The translations under genes were made by a program, and so were the position numbers. From Lysinibacillus sp. SGAir0095 (lineage in GTDB: Bacteria > Bacillota > Bacilli > Bacillales_A > Planococcaceae): a stretch of 64,000 nt of DNA. Positions 18,341 through 27,165 of the stretch are shown piece after piece. The stretch's first letter is position 1. Every line of letters begins with the position of its first letter. The stretch is from NCBI RefSeq assembly GCF_005491425.1, contig NZ_CP028083.1:1574001-1638000 (forward strand), given 5' to 3'. Under the pieces are notes generated by a model. The model made no database searches. It was not told the DNA's origin and saw only the letters and a list, made by a program, of their open reading frames with translations.

Positions 18341-18919
18341 ATGTTTAATCAAAAGCTTAAGTTACGTTCGTTCGTAACAATCGCAATGTTAAGTAGTATC
18401 TCATTTATCTTAATGCTACTAAACTTTCCATTGCCATGGTTCCCAGTATTTTTACAGATTGATTTCAGTGATGTACCTGCATTGATTGCAGCAATCACAA
18501 TGGGACCGGTTGCGGGTATTTTAGTAGAATTATTTAAAAACATTTTAGACTGGATTTTCTCGGGTACGCCAACAGGAGTTCCTGTGGGGCACATGGCAAA
18601 CTTTGCAACGGGCCTTTTATTCATTTTACCTGTCTACTACATTTATAAAAAATTCCCATCAATTAAAGGGTTAAGCTTTGGTTTAGTTGCCGGCACAATC
18701 ATCATGTCAGTTGGTATGAGCCTATTAAACTATCTAGCATTTTTGCCTATGTACACTTACTTCCTTGGTTGGGGTGAGTTCGACATGAAAGAAACAATTA
18801 TTTTAGGTATCCTACCGTTTAACGTTGTAAAAGGTATTATGCTTATGGTTATTATAATCTTACTGTTCCGTACAATGAAAGTATGGATCGATAATCAAAG
18901 AGCACAATATTTATTATAA
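18341..18919 (+). CDS. ribU: Riboflavin ECF transporter S component RibU
   Basis: RibU binds riboflavin in the membrane and joins a shared ECF AAT module. The 192-residue protein has about six hydrophobic segments and the family features NFPLPWFPVFLQIDFSDVPAL and GPVAGILVELFKNILDW, close to B. subtilis RibU. ATG 18341 follows AAGAGGAGAG. A TTG six bases upstream is less likely. Control by the FMN riboswitch just upstream supports the substrate assignment strongly. It ends at a long terminator. Confidence 0.96.
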   Translation: MFNQKLKLRSFVTIAMLSSISFILMLLNFPLPWFPVFLQIDFSDVPALIAAITMGPVAGILVELFKNILDWIFSGTPTGVPVGHMANFATGLLFILPVYYIYKKFPSIKGLSFGLVAGTIIMSVGMSLLNYLAFLPMYTYFLGWGEFDMKETIILGILPFNVVKGIMLMVIIILLFRTMKVWIDNQRAQYLL

Positions 18920-18931
18920 ATAGAGTATTTC

Positions 18932-18978
18932 AAAGCTGTTCGTTAAGTCGCTTGTATGACTTAATGAGCAGCTTTTTT
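18932..18978 (+). terminator. Strong terminator after ribU
   Basis: AAGCTGTTCGTTAAGTC (18933-18949) pairs with GACTTAATGAGCAGCTT (18958-18974), 17 bp including non-Watson-Crick G-T (G-U) pairs, followed by TTTT. Confidence 0.9.
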
Positions 18979-19150
18979 AGTTGTTGACACCAATTTATTA
19001 ATGAGGTGGAATTTCTGGAAAGTGAAGACAATAGGGAAAGAAGAGGCTGAATTGCTGACAAGAAAAGCTTGAAAGTGGTAGTCCGGGAGTAGGGGGCTTG
19101 TGACAAAGTTAAAAGCGGAGGAGTAACTAGTCCGTGAGAAAATGTGTCGA

Positions 19151-19566
19151 GGACAATAGACAGGTGAAAGAGGAGTTCGTTGTCTTTGATAAGCGGTGTC
19201 ATGGACAATAGACGTGTGGAAGAGGAGCTAATAGTCCGCGAGATGGTGAGTCGTGGACAATAAAAGGGAGAAAGAGGAGTTCGTTGTCCTTGATAAGCAG
19301 TGTCATGGACAATAGACGTGTGGAAGAGGAGCTAATAGTCTGCGAGATGGTGAGTCGTGGACAATAAACGGGAGAAAGAGGAGTTAATGGTCCGCGAGAA
19401 GGCGAGTCGAGGACAATAGACAGGAGGAAGAGGAGTTCGTTGTCCTTGATAAGCGGTGTCGTGGACAATAAACATGAGGAAGAGGAGTTAATAGTCCTCG
19501 AGAAACAGTGTCGTGGACAATAGAAAGAAATAAAAGGAGTTAATAGTCTGCCAGCAGCCTGTTCAG
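19151..19566. repeat. 52-bp tandem repeat array
   Basis: The octamer GGACAATA recurs at 19151, 19203, 19255, 19307, 19359, 19411, 19463 and 19515, exactly every 52 bases, with the rest of each unit conserved. Units share GGAAGAGGAG or a close variant and end in GTCGTGGACAATA-like junctions. Two versions partly alternate: one continues TAATAGTCC and the other CGTTGTCC, so each unit holds an imperfect inverted repeat with its own GGACAA. Decayed units extend left to about 19020. The minus-strand open frames here are repeat artefacts. The array is bracketed by the ribU terminator and glnR, and its function is unknown. Confidence 0.9.
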
Positions 19567-19920
19567 TCACCCAATTCCCTAAATATGATAAAGCTGGTCA
19601 ACGAAAAGGCTACATTATGCCAAGGAATGAAAAAAGGAAAAACAAGTCAATGAGAACCGACCCAGCCCCCGCCTTTGCAAATCAAAAGTGAAAACGGTAA
19701 ACGAGCAGCATGATCATCCTCTCTAAAATGGTAAAGCACTCCATTTAGTTTTAGAAAAACGCTGCCGTGTCACTAGTTTTCCCAAGGTAAGAATCAATTC
19801 CTAACACCAAATGAAACCAGTTTGCTGTTATAAATCAATTGAAATAACTGCTTAAAATAGTTCATTATAAGCAATCAAAGACAGGGGAATCCAAGTGGCT
19901 GTAGGTTTTTCGTTTCATCT
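19567..19920. other. Non-coding stretch between the repeat array and glnR
   Basis: About 350 bases with stops in all frames at short intervals. No gene, RNA signature or clear palindrome was seen here. Regulatory sites begin only at 19923. Confidence 0.6.
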
Positions 19921-19922
19921 AG

Positions 19923-19947
19923 AAATTAGATGAAAAAAATCTAATTT
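19923..19947 (+). promoter_or_regulatory. Second palindrome upstream of glnR
   Basis: AAATTAGAT (19923-19931) and ATCTAATTT (19939-19947) form a perfect 9-bp inverted repeat with a 7-base centre. The 7-base spacing equals that of GlnR/TnrA boxes, but the half-sites do not match TGTNA. Its centre is 26 bases from that of the true GlnR box. B. subtilis glnRA also has two operator sites. Confidence 0.45.
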
Positions 19948-19952
19948 TTGTA

Positions 19953-19969
19953 TGTTATTTTTTCTAACA
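19953..19969 (+). promoter_or_regulatory. GlnR/TnrA box upstream of glnR
   Basis: TGTTA-N7-TAACA matches the GlnR/TnrA consensus TGTNA-N7-TNACA perfectly and symmetrically. A TATTAT or TATAAG -10 candidate follows at about 19979-19987, so the box overlaps or adjoins the -35. Feedback-inhibited glutamine synthetase stimulates GlnR binding, giving autorepression under nitrogen excess. Confidence 0.88.
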
Positions 19970-20029
19970 TGGTATTGCTATTATAAGTTACATAGTTTAG
20001 AATAAACGTATGAAAGGGAGGAGATGTGG

Positions 20030-20428
20030 ATGAGTCGAGAGTTTCGAAGAGCAATGCCGTTACTCCCTATAAGCATGGTAATGCAATTAACGGAGTTAAC
20101 TGCGAGACAAATTCGATATTACGAAGAACATAAACTAATTGAACCTGCAAGATCAGAGGGCAATCGTAGAATGTTCTCACTTGACGATGTAGATGCATTG
20201 TTAGAAATTCGTGAACTTCTTGACCAGGGAATTAATATGGCAGGAATTAAAAAAGTATTCGATATGAGAAAAAACAACAACAATGTAAAATCTTCTAACA
20301 AAATGACAATTTCTGATTCAGAACTTCGAGCAATTTTACGTGAAGAAATGCAGCAAGCACAAATCATGCAAAAAGCTTCATTAAGGCAAGGAGATTTATC
20401 TCGCTTCTTCCAAGCGAAGGGTGAGTAG
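20030..20428 (+). CDS. glnR: Glutamine synthetase repressor GlnR
   Basis: GlnR is a MerR-family repressor of nitrogen assimilation genes. The N-terminal winged helix (RRAMPLLPISMVMQLTELTARQIRYYEE) is nearly identical to B. subtilis GlnR. The C-terminal tail, which senses feedback-inhibited GlnA, ends RQGDLSRFFQAKGE, matching the GlnR tail. ATG 20030 gives 132 residues and fits the GGGAGGAG spacing. ATG 20024 touches the ribosome binding site. It is followed by glnA after 50 bases. Confidence 0.96.
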   Translation: MSREFRRAMPLLPISMVMQLTELTARQIRYYEEHKLIEPARSEGNRRMFSLDDVDALLEIRELLDQGINMAGIKKVFDMRKNNNNVKSSNKMTISDSELRAILREEMQQAQIMQKASLRQGDLSRFFQAKGE

Positions 20429-20478
20429 ATTATATTTTAAATTTTTTAATAATTTCAAATATTAGGAGAGTGGATTAA

Positions 20479-21813
20479 ATGGTTAAGTACACAAAAGAAG
20501 ATATTAAACAAATCGTGAAAGATGAAGGCGTAAAATACATTCGTCTACAATTTACTGACATTCTAGGTACTATTAAAAATGTAGAAATTCCATTAAGCCA
20601 ATTAGATAAAGCGCTAGATGACAAAATGATGTTCGATGGATCATCAATAGAAGGGTTCGTACGCATTGAAGAATCTGACATGTATTTGAAACCAGATTTA
20701 GATACATTTGTCATCTTCCCATGGACTGCGGAAAAAGGTAAAGTAGCACGACTAATCTGTGATATTACAAACCCAGATGGTACACCATTTGCTGGTGATC
20801 CACGTGCAAACTTGAAGCGTGTATTAGCTAACATGGAAGAGCTAGGTTTCACAAGCTTTAACTTAGGACCAGAGCCAGAATTCTTCTTATTTAAATTAGA
20901 TGAAAAAGGTGAACCAACATTAGAATTAAATGATGATGGTGGTTACTTCGACTTAGCACCAACGGATCTTGGGGAAAACTGCCGTCGTGATATCGTGTTA
21001 GAACTTGAAGAAATGGGCTTTGAAATCGAAGCTTCTCACCATGAGGTTGCTCCTGGTCAACACGAAATTGATTTTAAATATGCAAACGCAGTTGAAGCTT
21101 GCGACAACATTCAAACATTCAAGTTAGTTGTTAAAACAATTGCACGTAAACATGGGTTACATGCAACATTCATGCCAAAACCATTATTCGGTGTGAACGG
21201 ATCTGGGATGCACGCAAACCTTTCATTATTTAGCGGTGACAAAAACGTGTTCTTCGATGAAAATGCAGATTTGCAATTATCCGATACGGCACGCTCATTC
21301 ATGGCTGGTATCATGAAACATGCAAAAGGATTCACAGCGGTAACTAACCCATTAGTAAACTCTTACAAACGTTTAGTTCCAGGATATGAAGCACCATGTT
21401 ACATTGCTTGGTCAGCTCGTAACCGTTCACCATTAATTCGTATCCCTGCGTCTCGCGGTCTATCTACTCGTGTTGAATTACGTTCAGTTGATCCATCAGC
21501 TAACCCATATTTAGCATTAGCTGTTCTACTAGAAGCAGGTTTGGATGGTATCCGTAACGGTTTAACACCACCAGCGCCAGTTGATCGCAACATCTATGTT
21601 ATGAATTCTGCTGAGTTAAAAGAAAACGGAATTGAGAGTTTACCAGGTTCTCTACTTGAAGCTCTTTCTTACTTAGAACAAGATGAAGTAATCAAATCAG
21701 CACTTGGTGAACACATCTATTCTAACTTCAAAGAAGCAAAAGAAATTGAATATGATATGTTCCGTACAGCTGTTCACCCATGGGAACGTGATCAATATTT
21801 AAAAATGTACTAA
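20479..21813 (+). CDS. glnA: Glutamine synthetase type I (GSI-alpha)
   Basis: GlnA makes glutamine from glutamate, ammonia and ATP as a dodecamer, and in Bacillus is also the signal partner of GlnR and TnrA. The 444-residue length equals B. subtilis GlnA. Visible motifs are [18 protein letters not shown], the ATP and metal-binding GPEPEFFLF, and [25 protein letters not shown]. The Tyr adenylylation segment of GSI-beta enzymes is absent. Codons are well adapted (many AAA, GAA, TTA), as expected for a highly expressed gene. Confidence 0.98.
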   Translation: MVKYTKEDIKQIVKDEGVKYIRLQFTDILGTIKNVEIPLSQLDKALDDKMMFDGSSIEGFVRIEESDMYLKPDLDTFVIFPWTAEKGKVARLICDITNPDGTPFAGDPRANLKRVLANMEELGFTSFNLGPEPEFFLFKLDEKGEPTLELNDDGGYFDLAPTDLGENCRRDIVLELEEMGFEIEASHHEVAPGQHEIDFKYANAVEACDNIQTFKLVVKTIARKHGLHATFMPKPLFGVNGSGMHANLSLFSGDKNVFFDENADLQLSDTARSFMAGIMKHAKGFTAVTNPLVNSYKRLVPGYEAPCYIAWSARNRSPLIRIPASRGLSTRVELRSVDPSANPYLALAVLLEAGLDGIRNGLTPPAPVDRNIYVMNSAELKENGIESLPGSLLEALSYLEQDEVIKSALGEHIYSNFKEAKEIEYDMFRTAVHPWERDQYLKMY

Positions 21814-21829
21814 TCTTATAGATGAAGTA

Positions 21830-21857
21830 AACCGTCTCGATTTTGAGACGGTTTTTT
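21830..21857 (+). terminator. Terminator after glnA
   Basis: AACCGTCTC (21830-21838) and GAGACGGTT (21845-21853) form a 9-bp stem followed by TTTTT. Confidence 0.9.
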
Positions 21858-22000
21858 CTATATATAGAATGATCAAATTCATTCTTTTCTTAACTATGAA
21901 GACAGGTAAAATCAAATTAGTCAATCGTTTGCTTCAACTCATTTTACTAGATTTCACTCATATACTTGTAAAAGAATAAGTTTGAAAGTAAGGTGAAGGT

Positions 22001-22702
22001 TTGCCGAAGAAAATTGTCTCTATTTGCTTAACATTACTCATTTTAGCTGCGTTGATTAATACAATATCGAAAAATCTTTTTACGAATGAACAAGATCAAT
22101 TGGAGGTTGTATTTGATGAAGAGGATTCAACATCCTTGAATCAAGCAGTTGATCAAGAGCCTGAGGTTGAAGAAGGTGAACAACAGGTTGAGTACCGATC
22201 GATTGATGAACCAGAAATTTATCATGATCATGAGGAAGGAGGGCATAATCATGATGACCACGAACAAGAAACAGAGGTACGAGCACTCAATGTGAAAGCA
22301 CCGAATTTTGAATTAAAGACTTTAACCGGTGAAACTGTTCGATTGTCAGATTTAGAGGGGAAAAAGGTGTTTATTAATTTTTGGGCAACCTGGTGTGCGC
22401 CTTGTGTTGAGGAGATGCCTGCTATACAACGTTTCTACGAAGAACATGCCAATAGGGAGAACCTCGTAATTCTTGCAGTAAATGCAACCGACTTAGAATT
22501 GAACATGGATAAAGTAAAAAAGTTTGCCTATGAATATGGAATTAGTTTCCCGATTTTATTGGATGAAAAGGGGGACGTTTCGATTAATTACGAAATTCTG
22601 ACTATACCAACAAGTATGATAATAAATGAAGAAGGTATGGTTGTTGAGCAGATTATAGGGCCAGTTACTGAGGAAATGTTAGAGGAGAAGTTAATAGATT
22701 AA
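22001..22702 (+). CDS. TlpA/ResA-like membrane-anchored thioredoxin with His-rich linker
   Basis: The 233-residue protein starts at TTG 22001 behind AAGGTGAAGG. It has an N-terminal membrane anchor (about residues 5-20), an acidic linker, a His/Asp/Glu-rich patch at residues 74-89 (HDHEEGGHNHDDHEQE) and a TlpA-type thioredoxin fold with the active site CAPC (Cys132, Cys135) in FWATWCAPCVEEMP. It probably handles disulfides outside the membrane. The patch looks metal-binding and is not seen in ResA. Its neighbour, a cobalamin locus, has its own promoter, so a link is not implied. Confidence 0.85.
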   Translation: MPKKIVSICLTLLILAALINTISKNLFTNEQDQLEVVFDEEDSTSLNQAVDQEPEVEEGEQQVEYRSIDEPEIYHDHEEGGHNHDDHEQETEVRALNVKAPNFELKTLTGETVRLSDLEGKKVFINFWATWCAPCVEEMPAIQRFYEEHANRENLVILAVNATDLELNMDKVKKFAYEYGISFPILLDEKGDVSINYEILTIPTSMIINEEGMVVEQIIGPVTEEMLEEKLID

Positions 22703-22759
22703 TAAGAAGGAAATTTCCACTTATTTCTAAAATAGGTATGAAAGCACTATGATTTGTTC

Positions 22760-22788
22760 TTGAACAAGCTAATAGTTAAGATTATACT
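22760..22788 (+). promoter_or_regulatory. Sigma-A promoter of the cobalamin locus
   Basis: TTGAAC (22760-22765), a 17-base spacer, and TATACT (22783-22788). The cobalamin riboswitch starts about 30 bases downstream. Confidence 0.72.
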
Positions 22789-22816
22789 CAATTGTAAGTG
22801 AATAGAATTGCAGGAT

Positions 22817-22990
22817 AAAGGTGCTAATCATGTAGCTTAATAGGGAATTCGGTAAAATGCCGAAGCTGTTTCCGCAACTGTAAGTGCAGATGAAATAAGA
22901 AGATGCCACTGTCAAACGAAGAAAAAAGCTTCTAGTAGATGGGAAGGTTCTTAGAGTAAAAGGATGCACAAGCCAGGAGACCTACCTTTC
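22817..22990 (+). ncRNA. Cobalamin (B12) riboswitch
   Basis: The element shows the cobalamin-riboswitch blocks in order: AAAGGTGCTAATCATG, TTAATAGGGAATTCGGT, the B12-box precursor CCGCAACTGTAAGTGC, GCCACTGTCA, GGGAAGG, and AAGCCAGGAGACCTACCT (the B12 box). Bound adenosylcobalamin should repress the downstream surface-protein and ECF-transporter genes. A terminator at 23087-23123 lies between it and the first gene. Confidence 0.95.
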
Positions 22991-23086
22991 TCTGATCGTA
23001 TCAAATCTCTTCGGAATTTAGGAGAATGTACGGCAAATAGACCAATGGGTATATGGATAGGTACTTTATATGCTTTTTTCTATTTT

Positions 23087-23123
23087 CCGCTATTTCTCAA
23101 TTTGAGAGCTAGCGGTTTTTTAT
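23087..23123 (+). terminator. Terminator of the cobalamin riboswitch platform
   Basis: CCGCTA (23087-23092) pairs with TAGCGG (23110-23115), with an inner CTC/GAG pairing, followed by a T-rich run. It is the likely attenuator acting on the downstream operon. Confidence 0.82.
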
Positions 23124-23181
23124 TTTGTCATTTTATCTTGCATGCAATTCACTAAAAAAAGAAACAAGGGGGTTTTGGTAA

Positions 23182-26100
23182 GTGGATCTATTTAAAAAAG
23201 GCTTGAATGTATTTCTAACATTTTTGTTAACGCTTTCATTATTTTCGCCGGTAACAGTAAACGCTGATGAGCTGACAGATAGTTCAACTGTACAGGTTCG
23301 AATTGAGGGGCTAAATGAAACAATTGTTCCACTAACAGCGGTTGATGTAAATGCTAATGAAATTTATTCAGAATACGGTAGTCTACTAGATTCGATGGAT
23401 GAAGGTGATTCTACTGTTTATGCCATTCATGCAATTATTAAAGCATTGGATCAAGCAGGTTATGATGTCGAAAACTCCAGTGAGTTTGATTTTGGCGGAG
23501 GCATGTATATATCAAATATTGCAGGCTTAGAGACATTTAGTACCGGTAGCCAGGACGGTTGGATGTATACGCATAATCATGTTATATCCAATTATGGCGT
23601 AAGCCAGCAAGAAGTTAAAGATGGCGATATGATTGTTATGTATTTTACAACTAATTGGGAGAACAATCCATATACATTTTTTGAACACCCAGGTTATTCA
23701 TCTGAAATTAATGAAAATATTACATTGAATTTACAAGGGGCATTTAAAAATGAGGATTGGCAGGATTATCATGCACCTATTGAAAATGCAGAGCTTGTCA
23801 TCAATGGCGAAAAATCTCTATATATAACAGATACAGAAGGTAATGTCACACTTCAATTTTCTGAACCAGGTGAGTATGAAATTACCGCAGTTCGAGGTGA
23901 AGGAAAGTATAGTAATATTAACCGTCCATTTACCAAGATAACTGTACATCCAGTAAATAGTGAAGGATCAAAAACCAGCAGTCCGGTTGATAATGATGAT
24001 GATCAAGCGATAGCAAATGTTATCTCACTTATATCTTCGCTTCCAACGATTGAAGAAATTAGTGAAAGAAACCAATTAGCGATTCAAAATGCCCGTCAAG
24101 CTTACGAAGCTTTGAATATAGAACAAAAAGCACTTGTAACAAACTTAGAAATACTTGTTCAAAAAGAAAATGCCTATAATTCATTAGTTCGTGTTCATGA
24201 TGTTATTTCTCAAATTGATACATTGCCACAGGTCGATATGGTTAATGCAACACATGAAGAATCAATTGTACAAGCAACAAATGAATACGAAAAATTAAGT
24301 GACTCTGAAAAAATAGCGGTTACTAATTTTGTAAAATTACAAGAATTGCAAAATCGATTAATAGAACTCAAAAAAATATTAATAACAAAAATTACATTAA
24401 CTGAAAAGAACATTTCATTACCTAAGGTTGGAGATACTGCTTCTATTAAAGTTACATTAAAACCAACAAATGCAACAGAGCGAGTGATCTGGTCAAGTAG
24501 TGATGAAAAAGTTGTTACAGTTGTAGATGGCGTTATTCGGGCCATTGGTAAAGGAAAAGCAACCATCACTGCTGCTTCAGAAAGTGGAGATGTCAAAGCA
24601 TCCACTAGTATAGTAGTTTCTCCAACTATAGAAGAAGCTTTATTATCCTCAAATGCTTATTTACTATCAATAACACCAACTCCAAAATTTGGCAATGAAT
24701 GGAATGTTTTTGCCTTAGCTCGAGGAGGATATGAAGTTCCAGAGGGTTACTTTGAAACTTATTACAATAATGTAGCTGCCCATCTTCAAGATAAAGAAGG
24801 TGTTTTGAGCGGGAATAATACGGAATATTCGCGTTTAATTATTGCACTTTCAGCAATCGGAAAAGACGCTAGAGATGTTGGTGGCTATAACTTAGTAGAG
24901 AACTTAGCAGATCTTGATAAAGTGGTAAGACAAGGAATAAATGGTGCAATTTTCGCTCTAATTGCATTGGATACTCAAAATTATGAGATTCCTGATATTG
25001 TTACAGAAAATAGAACAACTCGTAACAAGTTAATCGAGTTTATATTGCAAAAAGAAATATCGGGTGGAGGCTTTGCATTAAGTGGCACGAATCCAGATCC
25101 TGATATGACGGGAATGGTGATTCAAGCATTAGCACCATACCAAAGCAAACAAGAAGTCAAAGAAGCGATTGACCGTGCTGTTGCAAAATTAGCAACGATG
25201 CAAACCGAGAATGGTGGCTATAAATCGTGGGGTTCTGAAAATGTTCAAAGTGCCGATCAAGTATTAGTAGCACTATCAACACTCGGAATTGATGGATTAA
25301 ATGATGAAAGATTTCTTAAAGAGAATGGGTCATCAATTTTAACAAATATATTGTCGTACTACACAATAGACGGTGGTTTTGCTCATCCGAAAAATGGGTT
25401 AACTAATATCATGGCAACGCAACAAACAGCCTATGCCTTGGCTGCGTACGATAGATTATTAAATAATCAAACGCCGTTATACGATATGTCCGATGTTCCA
25501 TTGACGTCTCCAGAAGATGATGATGATGATGATGATGAGGATCAAGATACTAATAATCCTGGTGGGGAAGGGAACACAGGGAATCCAAGTAACCCGGGAA
25601 ATCCAGGGGGAGATACAGGGAACCCGGATAACTCAGAAAAAATTGAGAGTGCTTCTATTTCAATTGTGATATCCAACACTGAAAAACCACTTCCAGTAAC
25701 TCAAATTGACTTGGTGGATGGTGACACGGTTATCGACGTTTTAACTCGCGCAACTTCGAAATATAACATTGCCTTAAGTACCCGGAACACGGAATATGGA
25801 GTCTATGTAGAAGGAATTAATGGCTTGTTTGAATTCGACAGAGGACCACTTAGTGGATGGATGTATCGAGTGAATGGAGTATTTCCTAGCTATAGTGCAG
25901 GCTATTATACAGTTAAACCTGGAGATAAGATTGAGTGGCTATACACTACCGATCTAGGTAATGATATTGGTGGTAATTTTGAAGATGGAGAGGATACGCC
26001 TACTACAGGTACTAATCCAGAGGATGGGAAAACAGAATCAAAGGAATCAACCATTTCCGTAGAGAATAGAGAAGGTGAAATAAGAGCAGAGATTTCTTCA

Positions 26101-27036
26101 AAAGATTTAATTGAAATTCTAAAAGATAAGAAGAGCAATGTACTTGTTATAAAGGATAATCAAGGGACAAAAATGGAAGTTCCTAAATCAAGTTTAAATA
26201 TCCCTAACATATCTGATGAAAAAATTATTTTAGTAGCAAAGATGATTGAATCAGAAGGTAAGCAGGCTTTCCAAGTACAGTTCGAAATTGAAAAAAATGA
26301 TGGTACAACTCAAACTATTAAAACAGGTAAAGAATACGTTAAGATAACAGCTCCAGTAAAAGATATTCCAAAGGATGCTGTTTTCCTGCAATTTTTAGAT
26401 GGTCAATATAAAGCAATACCACATACGGTGAAGGATGGACAAGTTACTATTAGAACTAAATCGAGCGGATTATTTGTTATCAGTACTCAAAATAATTCCT
26501 TCAAGGATATTTCCAACACAATTTATAAAGAAGAAATAGAATATTTATCAAAACGCGGAGTTGTTGCAGGACATGAAGATGGTACATTTGCACCGAATAA
26601 GTCAATTTCTCGTGCTCATTTTGCTGCACTAATCGCAAATGCATTAGGTTTACAGCCAGAAGAAGAAGGTCAGTTTAAGGATACTGACGGACAATGGTAT
26701 GAAACACATATTCAAGCATTGTACGAGGCAGGTATTACTTCTGGTACTTCTACAACAACATTTAACCCAAATGCCAACATAACTAGACAACAGGCAGCTG
26801 CTATGATGGCACGTATTTTAGAATACGTATCCAAAAAGGCAGAACAAACTAGTGAACTATCATTTAAAGATAGTGAGCAAATTAATAAACAATTTGCAGA
26901 AAGTATCGCAATCGTAAACAGTATGGGGATTATGAATGGAAAAGAAGACGGTACTTTTGATCCGAATGGAAATTTAACACGGGGTCAAATGGCAATTATT
27001 TTAACTCGCACGTTAAATATTACTGACATGATGTAA
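23182..27036 (+). CDS. SLH-anchored transcobalamin-like surface protein (toroid plus two DUF4430 domains)
   Basis: This 1284-residue secreted protein starts at GTG behind AAGGGGG. The order is: signal peptide (1-28); DUF4430 domain 1 (about 36-165, ending GWMYTHNHV and GDMIVMYFTT); an Ig-like part; two helical repeats (about 270-400); a BIG2 domain (about 402-478, WSSSDEKVVTV); an alpha/alpha toroid (about 480-770, with EYSRLIIALSAIGKDA and GGFALSGTNPDPDMTGMVIQAL); an Asp-rich then Gly-Asn-Pro linker; DUF4430 domain 2 (about 823-933, GWMYRVNGVFPSY); and three SLH repeats (about 1105-1284). A toroid followed by DUF4430 is the fold order of transcobalamin and intrinsic factor. With the B12 riboswitch upstream, I infer surface B12 capture. 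Confidence 0.85.
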   Translation: MDLFKKGLNVFLTFLLTLSLFSPVTVNADELTDSSTVQVRIEGLNETIVPLTAVDVNANEIYSEYGSLLDSMDEGDSTVYAIHAIIKALDQAGYDVENSSEFDFGGGMYISNIAGLETFSTGSQDGWMYTHNHVISNYGVSQQEVKDGDMIVMYFTTNWENNPYTFFEHPGYSSEINENITLNLQGAFKNEDWQDYHAPIENAELVINGEKSLYITDTEGNVTLQFSEPGEYEITAVRGEGKYSNINRPFTKITVHPVNSEGSKTSSPVDNDDDQAIANVISLISSLPTIEEISERNQLAIQNARQAYEALNIEQKALVTNLEILVQKENAYNSLVRVHDVISQIDTLPQVDMVNATHEESIVQATNEYEKLSDSEKIAVTNFVKLQELQNRLIELKKILITKITLTEKNISLPKVGDTASIKVTLKPTNATERVIWSSSDEKVVTVVDGVIRAIGKGKATITAASESGDVKASTSIVVSPTIEEALLSSNAYLLSITPTPKFGNEWNVFALARGGYEVPEGYFETYYNNVAAHLQDKEGVLSGNNTEYSRLIIALSAIGKDARDVGGYNLVENLADLDKVVRQGINGAIFALIALDTQNYEIPDIVTENRTTRNKLIEFILQKEISGGGFALSGTNPDPDMTGMVIQALAPYQSKQEVKEAIDRAVAKLATMQTENGGYKSWGSENVQSADQVLVALSTLGIDGLNDERFLKENGSSILTNILSYYTIDGGFAHPKNGLTNIMATQQTAYALAAYDRLLNNQTPLYDMSDVPLTSPEDDDDDDDEDQDTNNPGGEGNTGNPSNPGNPGGDTGNPDNSEKIESASISIVISNTEKPLPVTQIDLVDGDTVIDVLTRATSKYNIALSTRNTEYGVYVEGINGLFEFDRGPLSGWMYRVNGVFPSYSAGYYTVKPGDKIEWLYTTDLGNDIGGNFEDGEDTPTTGTNPEDGKTESKESTISVENREGEIRAEISSKDLIEILKDKKSNVLVIKDNQGTKMEVPKSSLNIPNISDEKIILVAKMIESEGKQAFQVQFEIEKNDGTTQTIKTGKEYVKITAPVKDIPKDAVFLQFLDGQYKAIPHTVKDGQVTIRTKSSGLFVISTQNNSFKDISNTIYKEEIEYLSKRGVVAGHEDGTFAPNKSISRAHFAALIANALGLQPEEEGQFKDTDGQWYETHIQALYEAGITSGTSTTTFNPNANITRQQAAAMMARILEYVSKKAEQTSELSFKDSEQINKQFAESIAIVNSMGIMNGKEDGTFDPNGNLTRGQMAIILTRTLNITDMM

Positions 27037-27101
27037 ATCAGGGATGATAGTTTGCTAGACTTTATTTTCCCCAACAAACTCTAAGAATTTTATCAGTTAA
27101 C

Positions 27102-27138
27102 AAGGGATCGAAAGGAAATGAGATAGAATCGATCCCTT
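27102..27138 (+). terminator. Stem-loop between the two SLH genes
   Basis: AAGGGATCGA (27102-27111) pairs with TCGATCCCTT (27129-27138), 10 bp. Only a weak T-rich tail follows, so it may act as a partial terminator or mRNA stabiliser that sets the ratio of the two surface proteins. Confidence 0.6.
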
Positions 27139-27165
27139 TCTCTATTCATAAAGGAGTGAGTATAT

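Noticed and set aside
19151-19566. CRISPR array
   Set aside because: Conservation covers the entire 52-bp period with no unique spacers, and no cas gene is near.
18930-19570. Minus-strand open frames of 92 and 123 codons in the repeat array
   Set aside because: They are open only because the 52-bp unit is repeated. Their translations are repeat text with low-complexity Leu/Ser runs, without a start context or family resemblance.
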